From assembly GCA_023548195.1 (NCBI GenBank), contig JAJHZJ010000695.1:941423-1005422 (forward strand): 64,000 nt of DNA, in the 5' to 3' direction. This DNA comes from Bettongia penicillata ogilbyi (lineage: Eukaryota > Chordata > Mammalia > Diprotodontia > Potoroidae). Positions 35,166 to 49,289 of this stretch are shown here, in pieces. The position numbers and the translations under genes were made by a program. The notes below the pieces were generated by a model. That model had not been told where the DNA came from. It ran no database searches and saw only the letters and a list, made by a program, of their open reading frames with translations. Within the stretch, counting starts at the first letter, position 1, and the number at the start of each line of letters is the position of its first letter.

Positions 35166-35538
35166 TACTTGAGAAAATTATTGCCCATTACTTTGTTTTC
35201 AATTACAGGAAAAGGGGCAAAGAGAACCTGGTGCTGTGGTTACCTCTTTCCTTCCTCCTCCAGAAATTCCTTACTTCTCACCCTGAGAACAGGAGCTCCC
35301 TAACGTAATAGAGGAGGCTTCAGAGCTTAGAGACACCAGGGCTCCCAAGCTGTCAAAAGTTGTGTGATGGAAGAGTTAGTGAAAAGCTGTGAGATCCAAG
35401 GAAACAATTCTGCCCTGTTCCTCTACTCCAGCAAGGTCCCTAGATATATGGAGATCTAGTCCATCTGAAAGGGAAAAGCACTGGAATCACTCTGTCTTCA
35501 TGCAAGAGTAAAGGCTTTGGACTAGGGACACAACTTAG

Positions 35539-35744
35539 GGCACAGCTGGGGAACCTGCGTCCTTGAGAACACATGTGGCTCACTGGTTCCTCAAGTGTGG
35601 CCCTTTGACCAAATCCAAACTTCACAGAACAAATTCCCTTAATGAAAGGATTTGTTCTGTAACACTTGGACTCAGTCAAAAGGCCACCTCCAAGGACCTA
35701 GAAGGCCACATGTGGCCTCCAAGCTGCAGGTTCCCCACCCCTGA
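35539..35744. mobile_element. hAT-like palindromic MITE, copy 2
   Basis: CAGCTGGGGAACCTGC at the left answers GCAGGTTCCCCACCCCTG at the right; the internal GGACTCAGTCAAAAGGCCAC half matches the other half. Flanks ACTTAGGG and ACCTAAGG fit a degraded 8-bp duplication, as made by hAT transposases. Confidence 0.7.
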
Positions 35745-36976
35745 CCTAAGGGTATGAAACAGAGAGAGGAAACATCAGTGAGTCTTCTTAAAACTAAATA
35801 CTTCCTGTCATATTGAGCTGAGGCATTTTGCAAGTGATAGATGAAGAAAAGTAAAATTTATCACTACAGATGAGGAATAAAAAAGCTCTTAGTGTTCCAG
35901 CTGTTACCTATCCAGAATCCATGACTATTTTTTCCACCTCTATTCAAAAGGAGATTCTCTTAATCACTTAAAGTTTAATTAGGGACTTTTGCCTTCTTCC
36001 AAGTATTTCCCAAGGCTTCTATCTCAGACTCTGGGGGGTCCTTATATCTGTGCCCTGAGCATTTGGTTTTCCCATTGCCCCCTCATTTGTTCACTCTCAG
36101 GAATACAAGGGCAGGCAAGTTTCAGAAAGTCAAACAATTGAATTAAGAATGCTGAGCTAAAAGTCCTCCATTATTAGTCAAGGATTGTGTCAGTAGACTG
36201 CCAGCGCTATTCTGCCCACTTAAAGTTACTGGCTCTAGAGTGTGGTGAGGTCTCAGTAAAGAAAGCTACCCCTACGTCCCTCCAAAGATGCGATGTCTCA
36301 AAGTTACTGGCAAGTCGAGCGCTCCAGTCACAAATTTCTGCCAGGTGGCCTTAACCTCAGGGGTGAACCCTTTGCTGAAGTACTTCTCCAATACAATCAC
36401 TAGCACGTTTCCTGGGAATTGTGGGAGAGACAGAGTCACAAAGGCTCTGTGAGCAAAGTTCTATAGTCAGGCCTGATTTAGGAGGTAAGCATTCATATCC
36501 CCCCCCACTTCTCTCAGCTCTGCTTATAGCTCTCTGTGTGTGTATGTGTGTGTATGCATGTTATATCTCATATTTATAAATGCCAGATATCAAAGTAGTC
36601 ATTGGATCACAATCTCTTTTCTTGTATCCATAGAGTATTTCCGGACTTGTGCCCTGCCTTCATAAAGCTGCTGCTTCTCTCTCCCTTTAAACTTCTGCCT
36701 TGTTTTCCACATAGATCTATAAAATCTTAGGGCTGGATGGAATCTCAGAAATTAGCTAGTCCAACAACCCAACCATTTGCCATGCTACTTTAAGACTCCG
36801 AATGAAAAGGAAGCCAGCTCAGCGCATTGCTGGTGAGCTCAAATCTTCAGAATACTCTTCCTCCTATGGACTCTACATCTGCTTTTCTGTAAATTGCTCC
36901 CCTTTGGTTCTGCTATCTGGGTCTCCTTTCCTCACAACCTCCCTAGGTCTTCCTATATTGATACTTCTAAACTCTC

Positions 36977-37060
36977 TCTCTGTGTGTCTCTGTCTGTCTG
37001 TCTGTCTGTCTGCCTGCCTGTCTGCCTGCCTGTCTGCCTGTCTGTCTGTCTCTCTCTCTC
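36977..37060. repeat. (CTGT/CCTG)n microsatellite
   Basis: Tetranucleotide repeat in intron 2 of the globin pseudogene. Confidence 0.95.
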
Positions 37061-37435
37061 ATTTTTGCCTGAAGACTCCTGAAGAGTTATAGTACTAGTA
37101 CCAAGAGTCCTTGGAAGGTCAGCCATATCCACTTGAGCTTTTTCCCCCCAAGTATTAAAAGAAACATCTATTTGCCTCACTCTGAGATTCTCAGAATTCA
37201 AATCCAGCTTATTCTGTTTACCAAAGGCGCTTTGAGATTGTTGGAGTTCTTGTTAGCACCCTCTTACCATGGGCATAGACATTAAATTTGTTTATGACAG
37301 CTTTGGGAGGGGACAGATTATCGAAGGACTGAAAAAAATCCTCTGGGTCCATAGGCGGACAATAAGAAATCTGTTATTACTAAACAATGATTAGACCATG
37401 CCCAGTTTCCCCTGCTATTTTACTTTTACCTGTGG

Positions 37436-37742
37436 GGCAGCTAGGTGGTGAGGTGAATAGAGCACCAGTGCAAGTCAGGAGGACCTAAGTTCAAATCTCA
37501 CCTCAGATACTTGATACTCACTAGTTGTGTGACCTTGGGCAAGTCACTTAACCCCAATTGCCTCATCCTGGGTCATCTCCAGTTATCCTGATGAGTATCT
37601 GGTCACTGGATTCAGATGGTTCTGGAGGAGAAGTGAGGCTGGTGACCTGAACAGCCCTCCCTCACTCAAAAGAAAATCAAGTGCAAGTCATGTCATTATT
37701 TCTCTGACAGCATGGTCTTCTTTGGCAACGAAGGATGAACAC
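37436..37742 (+). mobile_element. tRNA-derived marsupial SINE with unique 3' part (WSINE/MAR1-like)
   Basis: It begins GGGGCAGCTAGGTGGTG, has the GTGACCTTGGGCAAGTCAC core, and continues into a specific tail (GGAGAAGTGAGGCTGGTGAC, then TTCTTTGGCAACGAAGGATG). It sits in intron 1 of the globin pseudogene. The family name is from memory. Confidence 0.75.
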
Positions 37743-38682
37743 ACCTTTACCTGTGTACTGGTCCAGATACCTATGAGACCAAGACATCAGGATCTAGAAT
37801 TTCTACATCAAACATGTCCCAAAAATTTTTCATTGAAGGCATCCTAGAAGTCTAGTTGAAGCATGGTGCCACCCTTGTAAGTTTGCTCTTCAGCAGCAGT
37901 GTGTTAGTGACAAAAAGATATGAGTATATGTATATTGACATGTAGATGTGCGTGTTGGTACATAGGTTTGGACTGCAGAGCATTATACAATCTTTGAGCG
38001 ATTATAGGGCTTTTCCTACCTTTTGTTTGTGCCCCAGGAGCCTTTATCTTCAGGATCTCTGAGGAACAATGATTTTGGCTAAGGCATAGGAAGTAGGGCT
38101 ACAGCAAAGCTGGGAAAGTGTCTGAGATTGCTTACAGGGGGCTCTTTAACTGTGTGTCATCATATCAAAACCAGATTTTTAGTTCAAATGAAAAATATTA
38201 AGGAAATAAATATTCTTTAAAATCCTTTCCAAACTTATTTGAAAAATAACTCTTTATCAATAATTTTTAAAAATTGAATTTTAGTGGAGGAAGTTTCTAA
38301 AAAAATTTGATTAAAAACTGAAAAAATTTCCTTCCTTCAGGTAATTGTTGAAAGGACTATATCATGTGAAAAAAATATTTTTACAATTTTAATTTCTACT
38401 AAGTAGGAACTTTTAGTATACTTCTATATTTCTATGGAAACTCCCAGCTTTATCTGCTACACACAACTTGTTCTTCCTCACCTAGAATTTTGGAATGCTT
38501 CTTTTTAGCAAATGATCCCCTCCCTTCTTATTTCTTATCCCTCTTCACATAGTGAGTCATTGATAATAGCAGCACTGTGCTGAGGCCCCGTCTCCCAAGT
38601 GTGATTGAAGTTCATGAACTAATTTCACTTGTGTGCATATAGAACCTACAAGCAAGCCCTTTTAGGAAAAAAGGAAATAACT

Positions 38683-38703
38683 CTTCTTTCTTTCTTTCTT
38701 TTT

Positions 38704-38782
<79 letters not shown>

Positions 38783-38802
38783 CTTTCTTTCTTTCTTTCT
38801 TT

Positions 38803-38887
<85 letters not shown>

Positions 38888-38920
38888 TTTCCTTCTTTCT
38901 TTCTTTTCCTTCTCTCTTTT
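38683..38920. repeat. (CTTT)n, about 230 bp
   Basis: Long, nearly pure polypyrimidine tetranucleotide repeat between the globin pseudogene and HBE. Confidence 0.95.
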
Positions 38921-39454
38921 TAAATATGTTCTCCTTATCTTATCCAGCCTAGAAATAGAACACTCACTCAGAGGCTGAATAGCATGGGAGTTTTAATTAG
39001 CTCTGTTTCCAACTTGGGTCAGTTTATCCTTTCCATATACAGCTTGGTGGTCCCCTTCTCTCAGGGGCTCATCATACTGGTTTCTGATTTAGAGTGAACA
39101 CCTGATTGGCTTTAATCTCTACTCAGAATTCACAAACTGAAGCCCAGAATCCTCATACTTAAGCAATCCACCAGCCTCAGTCTCCCCTAAGAGTAGGTAT
39201 TAGATGCATTTGCTAAAATTCCTGGTGGAATTAGCCCTAGAAACCCTGACTCTGTTATGGATGGTTCTTATAGTGTGTCTGATGGACCCAGTGTTGTTTT
39301 CTGAAGCAGGCAACAAGGAAAGTTTTAGATATGGAAGACAGGTAGATTATACTGTGGACACAGATGCCTTTTAGAGATAGATCTGAATAACCTAGCTCAT
39401 TTTCTCCAGGCCTGTCCTTGTGCCAATATCCAATCTATCTCTTAGGTTCTCTCC

Positions 39455-39513
39455 CTCCTTCTCTCCCTCCCTCCCTCCTTCCTTCTTTCCTTCTTTCCTT
39501 CTCTCTCTCTCTC

Positions 39514-39565
<52 letters not shown>
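39455..39565. repeat. (CT)n and CCTT polypyrimidine tract
   Basis: About 110 bp of pyrimidines on the plus strand, 0.55 kb from the (CTTT)n tract. Confidence 0.95.
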
Positions 39566-39566
<1 letters not shown>

Positions 39567-40960
39567 GTCACCATCTTACCCCTTCTCTGTCTCTGTCTGC
39601 CCATGTCTCACTGTCTGTCTCCTTGTCTCTGTGTCTCAATCTCCTCCCCAACTTCTTTCCCTTTCCCTGCCTCCCACTGCACTTTTTCTCCTCCTTTCTG
39701 GTCTAAATATGTATCTACAATTTGATGAAATGAGATCAGCATAAAAGTGTGCACACACATATTTATGTCTATATATGTATGGATACACATAATTTTAATA
39801 TATATTGCTTTTATATTACAGATTTTTCAAAAGAACAAAATCATTTTGCACATATTAGTAACTTCCACTTAGTTGTCCAAAGGGTTTGATGTTTATATAA
39901 GCATCCCCTCCTCTGGAGCTTATTTCAACCTCTCTGTTCATTCAAACTGCTTTTAGCAGTTGCTGTGGCCAAGGATATGTTTTACTTTACAGATTCACAG
40001 AATGTCTCCAAGGTCTTTATAGGTACTCACCTAGGGTGAGGCAAGGCCAATTTATTGAATAGACCTGTTTAAGAAGTAGCCAGGACATGGCCCCTTTAAT
40101 GAGGTCAAGAAAAACAAAGACATCAGGCTGGGTAGGAAACAGCAATAGTTACTATTGGTAATCACTCTAAAGCTAGGATGTTCCAGGAGCCCTTGTCAGG
40201 GACCCATAGGAGTCCCAGTTTCAGAGTGCAGCAGATATAAGATTTTGGGAGAGGACAGGACAGAAAAGGACAGGACAGAGGATGGGAAGTGGAGGGAAGG
40301 AAAGAAATAGGACTGAATAGAATGAAGACACAAATTGTCCAAAGCATTTTGTCTACTTCTTCCCCCATTAATCCATTCAACCAACCTTTCTTAATTGCCT
40401 TCTATTAGCAAGGCACAGTACCATTTCTTTTGGATGTACACTCAAAATAAACCTTGTCTCTACCTCCCTCCCCCACCCAAGGATACTGAGGAAGTGAATA
40501 AGAGAAGTTAATTTATGGAGGAGTAAGGAAACATAGAATGAGAGGATGATAAATAGTTTGGGGTACCATAGTTAATGATAATTTGTTTGGGACCCCTATT
40601 TTGAATCCCAATAACAGAGAGGAGTCTGATTACCTTCCTTCCTTCTCTTCATTCTCTTTCTCTAATGTTACTGAGCTTTCCTCCAGATTGCCTTCTACCT
40701 ACAAGTCTTCCCTCTCTTAACACCGCTTATCTTGAGAGCCTTTAGGCTCCATACTCCCTTATAAAGAATAGTTAACAGAGTTAAAAAGAGTCAACAGTGC
40801 ATCATGGACTTGCACTGCACAACTCTCAGCTTTCCTTGAGGTTAGGGCCATGCCTGGCAGATGTTCAGACACTGGTACTTGTCGATATAGATTGTTTCCA
40901 TGGACCACAGACATGGAGTGAATAGGAGCCAGCAGAGGAGGCTTCTCTAGGCTGAGTGCA

Positions 40961-40984
40961 TTTGTGTGTGTGTGTGTGTGTGTG
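40961..40984. repeat. (TG)n microsatellite
   Basis: Short TG repeat at the edge of duplicated block 1, arm B. Confidence 0.9.
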
Positions 40985-41079
40985 TTTAACAAAAACCTGT
41001 AATTTCACAGAATCAAAGGATCATACAATCTTCAAGTGGTGAGGGGCCTCAGAGGTCACTAGTCCAACCTCTACCTGAG

Positions 41080-41900
41080 CATGGATCCCCTCTAGAGTGA
41101 GTAGTCATCTAGGCTTCATTTCTAGAGTTCCTTCAAGGAGAATCCCCTCTCTGCAAAGGCAGACAGCTCCACCTTGGACTGCTTGCATTGTTGTTACTTA
41201 CATCTCATTGTCATTCCTTCAAATGAACCAGAATCTCCCCTGTAACTTCTACCCATTGACTTTCTTTGTATTTTCTGAGGTCAAGCAGAAAACTGATTCC
41301 TTTTCCTTTGATGATCCTTCAAAATACTTGTAAGAGAGTAAGCATCCCCAGGGAGTCTTTCTTTCCCCTAAGTTCTCCCTAGTTCTTTCACCCAGTCTTC
41401 AGAGAGCATGGTCTCCTATCACTTCAACATCTTATTCAGCCTCCTCTTCAATTGCTTCAGACTGCCAATGTTCTTCCTAAAATGTGGCAAAACTCTTACC
41501 TGAACATAGTCTTCCAAGTTTTTACATTTCTAGCTCTAGAGCTGGAATAATCAAATCTGAGAACTACAGAATTTTCTAGTTCGAAGGGACTTCAACAGTC
41601 ATCTACTCCCACCCCTACTAAAATAAAAGAAAATCCCTCCTCCAGTATCTCTGACAAGTCTAACTACTACTTGAAAAACTCTAATGAGTTTTTCCCCTAC
41701 TACCAGAAGTAGTTCATTCTACTTATGGACAGATCTCATTGTTAGAAAAAAAAATGTCTTCACATCAAGACAGAAATTTTATTTTTGAAACTTCTATTCA
41801 TTTTTGTAATTCTTCTCCTTGGGGTCACCCATAACAAGACCAATGTCTCTTCCATATGATAGCCTTTCAAATTCAGGAAGATAATTACCCAACTCCTGGT
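41080..41900 (-). mobile_element. L3/CR1-type LINE fragments
   Basis: The plus strand carries antisense L3 3' sequence, such as CATCCCCAGGGAGTC near 41.35 kb and AGACTGCCAATGTTCTTCCT near 41.46 kb. It continues after the MIR as 42.11-42.6 kb. Confidence 0.55.
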
Positions 41901-41914
41901 TCAGTTTTCTTTGG

Positions 41915-42100
41915 AAGACCTAAGTTTAGATATGGGCTCAGACATTTGCTGTGTGACTCTCAGCAATTCACTTAACCTCTAGTTGCCTCAGTTTCTCCAG
42001 ATGTAAATTGAGGATAATAATATTGATACCTCCCTGGCAGAGTTGTTGTAAGTATTAAATGGAATAATATTTGCAAACTATTTAGCATAGTACTTCTTTT
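41915..42100 (+). mobile_element. MIR-type SINE, arm B counterpart
   Basis: GCTGTGTGACTCTCAGCAAT core and GTTGCCTCAGTTTCTCCAG. It lies in the same position relative to L3 sequence as the copy at 15.1 kb. Confidence 0.6.
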
Positions 42101-42109
42101 ATTAATGCA

Positions 42110-43330
42110 AGTTTAAGATTTTAAATTCATCCTTATTAAATTCCATCTTATTAGCTTCAACTCAATTCTCTAGGATCTTAAGACATTTTTTAATCCCTAC
42201 TCTGTCATCCTGTGAGTTAATTGTGCCTAACAAGTTAAAAACCAAACAAGGTCAAGTATAGCTCCTTAGGACATTCCACTGGAGTCTTCCTCCAAAGGTG
42301 ATTTTAAACCAATGATTATTGACCTTGGAATCCAAGCATTTATTCAATTCTGAATGCATCTATTTGTTCTAACAGATATTTCTCTCTCTTTTCCACAGAT
42401 AACACATGAAATTCTTTTTTTTAAATCCTTAGCTCATATCTAGGTAACCAATATCTACAGCATTCCCTTGTTCTAAGACTTAGCAACCCTGTCAGTAAAG
42501 GAAATGGAGAAACTGGAATGAACTTTTCCATAAAAAACTATACTGGCTCTTTGTGATGACCTCTTCTGTTTCTCTATTTTGACTGACTACTTATTTAATC
42601 CATAATACAATTTTCCCAGGCAGGAATTGAAGTGAAATTCACTGTGCTATATAAGTCATTTCCTTCTTTTGAATGTTAAAACAGTATTTACCATTCTACA
42701 ACAGTCTCTTGGTACTTCTGTTCTCAGTTATCTTTGAAACATCTTTCAGTGGCTCAGTACTTACATTCTAGATGTTTCAGCACTGGAAGATAAATGACTC
42801 ATGTGGACCTGAATTCAATAAGAGTAGTTCAGTGCTATCTTACTATCTCCCCACTTAACGTGAGTATCCGCTCCATTTAGCTGTTTCAATTATTCCTTTC
42901 ACAAGCCAAAAGTCAGAAGTAAAATTAGGATCAAGAAGCTCTTTCTTCTCTGCATTGCCAATAATCAGTCTTCTCCATACTGAATTGATAAGATTGAATC
43001 AGTCTTATCCCTTCTCCCATTCTCCTCTTTTCCATGAAAGACATTTTGCTTCCTTTTATTATTAGCATCCTTAGTTTTCCTCATCCCCCTCAGCACATTC
43101 TGAGTTTTAGCTCCCATGACACAATTCTTATAGAACCATGCCATGTTTCTATAACTTGTCTTTTTTTCATGCTATATACGTTTAAAAAAATACAGTGAGC
43201 TCTCTGTGCCTACATATCCATCTATTCGGACCACTCTCCCCTTTCCTTCACATTAGAAAAGATTTCTCTTGTCGTTAAAATTTCATTTCTAAAAATTTCC
43301 CATTCCTCTTGGACCAACTGCACTTGAATT
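42110..43330 (-). mobile_element. L3/CR1-type LINE body, arm B
   Basis: Antisense L3 order is preserved: CATTCCACTGGAGTCTTCC, ATTCAATTCTGAATGCATC, TACAGCATTCCC, then TACTGGCTCTTTGTGATGAC and TTTTCCCAGG. Arm A has the same series at 21.95-22.39 and 25.9-26.7 kb. Confidence 0.6.
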
Positions 43331-43539
43331 TTCCATTCTCAATTTACTTCATATGAAGTAAATTTTAAATCTACTTTCCTCCAAAATGGGTATATCATAG
43401 CAGATTATGCCCAGACTGCCTCTTTGATCCCTTCCTCCTTCTCTCTTTGCCAAACTCTCCTTATCCATGGCCTCCTTCCTTACCACCTATAAATATTCCC
43501 AGACCTCCTTCATCTTTAAGAAGCTTTCACTTACCAGGT

Positions 43540-43740
43540 GAATGTGGTGACCCATGTCTCCGATCCCTGCTACTGGCATAGTGAGATTAGTAGATCACTT
43601 GCACTCAGGAGTTCTGAGCTACAGGGAAGTTAAAGCACCAATATGATGAATCCTGACACCAGGTTATCTAAAGGTATAGGAGAAACTGTCCCAAGACAGA
43701 AGAGGAACAGATCAAAGCTTCTATGGGATGGCTGTACTTC
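43540..43740 (+). pseudogene. RN7SLP: 7SL RNA pseudogene, copy B
   Basis: Counterpart of the copy at 26.9 kb. It has AGATCACTTGCACTCAGGAG, AGCACCAATATGATGAATCC and CAGATCAAAGC in the same order, and the same L3-like flank on the left and L2 reverse-transcriptase fragment on the right. Confidence 0.7.
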
Positions 43741-43879
43741 TAACTTAAGCAAAATATGAAAATTCAGTTACCAAAATGGCAACAGTCATAACAATAGACC
43801 TCTTTGCTTTTCCCATTATTTAATGAAGCTGAAATATCACATCTTTTTTTCTAATAATGAAACTCCTGGAAAGGTCAAT

Positions 43880-44105
43880 CTACACATATCATCTCAACTT
43901 CCTAGATACCCACTCACTTCTCATTCTTTTATTATCTAGCTTCCAACCCTGTCACTTGACTAAACCTATTAAATCTTATATTACCAGTGCAGCATTTAAC
44001 ACGGTTGAGCCCCCTCTATTCCTGGATATCCCCTCTTCCCTGTTTTCTGACAGTTTGTTTTATACCCTGCTCTCTCCTAGTTTTTCTCTAATTTTAGTTT
44101 AGCTG
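43880..44105 (+). mobile_element. L2 reverse-transcriptase fragment, arm B
   Basis: Reads AAFNTVEPPLFLDIPSSL in one frame. Counterpart of the fragment at 27.35-27.62 kb; it ends where another old repeat begins at 44105. Confidence 0.6.
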
Positions 44106-44345
44106 CTATGTGGAGAATGGATTGGGGAGAGCAGAGAAAAGAAGGAGGGAAATTGATTAGGAGCCTGTTACAATAATCCAGAGTGGTTTGAGTGTGAGTG
44201 GAGAGAGTGACAGATACGAAGAGATGCTGTAGTGGGAAGATTGACAGGATTAGTGAGTGATTAAATGTATAGAATGAGTGTGATTGAAGAACTGAGGCTG
44301 ACTCCAAGTTTGTGAACCTAGGTAACTATTGAGGAAGGTGGAACC
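44105..44345 (+). mobile_element. ancient interspersed repeat, second copy
   Basis: GTGGAGAATGGATTGGG and GTTACAATAATCCAGAG match the 3' part of the repeat at 33.5-34.3 kb. It marks the edge of the duplicated block. Confidence 0.5.
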
Positions 44346-46855
<2,510 letters not shown>

Positions 46856-47477
46856 ACCTTGAGAGCAAAACATGAACTTTCAAGATTTTCCACATAATGG
46901 TTAAAGATTTTCTTGTTGATTTTTCCTTCCCCATGCAGTAGAAATTAAGACAACTTTTACTGTCCAGGATTATATTGTAGAAGTAGCAGGTGGACAGTAT
47001 ATAAAGTTGACTTATGACTAAATTATTTTTTTTTCTCCATGAGAAAACTGAAAACCCCCAAATACAATGAATAAGATACTAAGGACTCTTTAGTTTAGGA
47101 ATATTCAGCGTTCTCATTTATTTTGGTTAACTACTAAAGAATAAGCAAATTTGAGAAAATAGGTGGAAATCTTTAATACTTGACAGGAGAAAGAAAGCAA
47201 AGGCAAGGAAGAACTGATGACATACATAGAGGAGGCTACGGATAAAGCTATAAACATTATATTAAGTGTTCTATTGGTAATTAATTGGTTTTTTTAATCT
47301 TAGAAGTTGGTAATAAATTAGGATAGTCACAAAATAAATGGTGAGATCTTTGATAAAATAGCATTTGTTTTTAGGACAAGAGTTCACTGAGCTCTTCTGC
47401 CTGTGAAATCACTGCTGATCCTATTACTGATAATTATCTCTGCAGAAGAGTAAGCCCATCACATTTTCCATGTGTGT

Positions 47478-47778
47478 GTTTGTCCTTCATTGCTGAAGAA
47501 GACCGTGCCATCAGAGAAATAATGACATGACTTGCACTTGACTTTGTTGTGTGTGAGGATGGGCTGTGCAGGTAACCAGCCTCATTTCTCCTCCAGAGTC
47601 ATCTGAATCCAGTGACCAGATATTTATCAGGATGACTGGAGATGACACAGGATGAGGCAATTGGGGTTAAGTGACTTGCCCAAGGTCACACAGCTAGTGA
47701 GTGTCAAGTGTCTGAGGTGAGATTTGAACTCAGGTCCTCCTGACTCCTGCACTGGTGCTCTATCCACTGCACCCCATA
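47478..47778 (-). mobile_element. second copy of the same tRNA-derived SINE
   Basis: The reverse complement matches the SINE at 37.4-37.7 kb over its full length, including the tail (CATTGCTGAAGAAGACC on the plus strand) and the head (GCTCTATCCACTGCACCCC). Confidence 0.75.
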
Positions 47779-48194
47779 TATAGAAGGGCAATGGCAAAGA
47801 CTTCTGTGCACCCATGGAAACTGTAAATGTTAATGTATTGATTGAGTAATTTTTAGTCTTGCTAAGTTTCATGAAAATTCATGTGATAATGCTTTGTTAC
47901 CATATAGGTGGTGGTAATTATCAAATAAAATTTTAAAATATAGTGATTGTGTATTTCAAAAAAATGAAATTTCTCTCTCATCTGAAGGCACAAAGAAATA
48001 ATTCTGATATTGAAGAAATTGGGGGAGGTGCCTAAACAAACGGTACTCAGAGATTTCACCATCAGATTTAAAGTTGGAAAAGATATGCAGAGAAGATGGA
48101 AGGAAAGGAAGGGAATAGAGTGCAGAAGAAAGGTAATAGGAGATGGTACAGTACTATCAGTAGTCAAGACTGGTAATAATTTAAATAAGCTGAG

Positions 48195-48290
48195 GAAAGA
48201 AGAGAGGAGAGGGGAAGAGAGGAAAGGACAGGACAGGACAGGACAGGGAAGGGGAGAGGAGGGGAGGGAGGGGAAGGAAGATGAAGAAAG
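48195..48290. repeat. purine tract with GGACA units
   Basis: AG-rich plus strand with several GGACA repeats at 48226-48245. Confidence 0.85.
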
Positions 48291-49289
48291 AAACAGAGAA
48301 TTAAAGCTATACTAAGGAAAAGTTGATGAACAATGAAAAGAATATAACCCTTGACCATGGTGCATCAATTGATGATAATTCACAACAGAGAGTAATGAGA
48401 GCTGCTCAGTTATTTTCCCCTTGTATTTTCTTTTACAAAAAGGAATGGGGATATGAACTTAAAACGACAGAACAAAAATCGTTGAATAGAGCTTTCCCAC
48501 GCAGTGCCAAATAAACTACAATCTCAGGTACTAGAAGAATGAGCAGGTATGATGATCAGTGATAATTATAAGATTGTGGAAAAAGAACACATGACCAACA
48601 AGATGCCTAAATAGTTGATTTTAGCAGCCCTCAGAAATCAACAAACTTCAGAAAAAGATACAGTTATAGCTGATTCCACAAGACTGGAAAGAAGAAACTG
48701 CACACAAAGTAAAACTTGAATAAAATAACACTATATAACCTACCTAGTGCTTCCTCTCAGCACGGACTGACCTCTCTTTCCATACTCCTCATCCTGTAAG
48801 GACACATAAAGAAACATTTTTATGACTCAAAATCTGCCATAGGCATCACTGCCCAGTCCCCCATGCCAAATATGGAACTTATTCATCTTGAAACCCCACC
48901 CCCCAAAATGTGACAAATGTTGTTTCTTCCCCTTCAAGAAAAGAAAGGGGAAAACAACTGGAAGAGAGAGGGGCGATCAGAATGTAAGTATAGGTGAAAG
49001 GTGTGGATATTGAGAAGTAATGAATACAAAACAAATAATATTCACAACCAAAGGAAGGAGGGCTGCAAATCATTTACTGGGCAGTGCTCCATTCTCTCCA
49101 AGGTTGACCACAAAAACCAGGAAGCTGATAACAAGAATGTCCAGTCTTTAAGGAATGAGACACTGGTGAAAGAAAGATAAGAAGGAAATGAGTGGAAGAG
49201 AATAAGGTGTGAAACCAGAGACAAGGGGCCAGAAATAAGAAATACTGAAAAACAAAGATTTCAAAAAAAAAAAAAAATGAATAAAAACC

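Larger units (their letters stand above)
36290..37864 (-). pseudogene. beta-like globin pseudogene, all three exons recognisable
   Basis: A broken globin gene lying between HBE and HBB in the same orientation. Exon 1 (about 37771-37864, 94 nt) begins ATG, is followed by in-frame stops, and ends at a GTATCT donor; its upstream leader (37875-37915) still resembles the 5' UTRs of the two intact genes. Exon 2 (37181-37370, 190 instead of 223 nt) keeps ATGGACCCAGAGG and, after a frameshift, a readable FFQSFDNLSPPKAV, then AHGKRVLT; the middle has lost about 33 nt. Exon 3 (36290-36418) reads [20 protein letters not shown] and [10 protein letters not shown], but the acceptor AG has become AA and the normal stop is lost. 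A SINE sits in intron 1. The number and kind of lesions exclude function as a globin chain. Which globin it descends from cannot be decided by eye. Confidence 0.88.
40300..44105. repeat. segmental duplication, arm B
   Basis: About 3.8 kb matching, in order, pieces of arm A: 40300-40985 to 8505-9240, 41800-42100 to 14990-15310, 42110-42525 to 21950-22390, 42515-43830 to 25905-27160, and 43880-44105 to 27350-27620. Much of the content is old L3/CR1, MIR, 7SL and L2 sequence; sharing the same order and junctions, including the 7SL copy, supports duplication. Confidence 0.7.

Noticed and set aside
38629..38952. Open frame of 107 codons rich in Phe, Leu and Ser
   Set aside because: It is just the (CTTT)n microsatellite read in one frame.
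39130..39215. Possible antisense 7SL-like piece (AAGCAATCCACCAGCCTCAG)
   Set aside because: Only about 60 bases resemble 7SL/Alu-like sequence; too short to call.
39392..39744. Open frames on both strands over the (CT)n tract
   Set aside because: Low-complexity Arg-Glu or Ser-Leu translation of a microsatellite with no family features.
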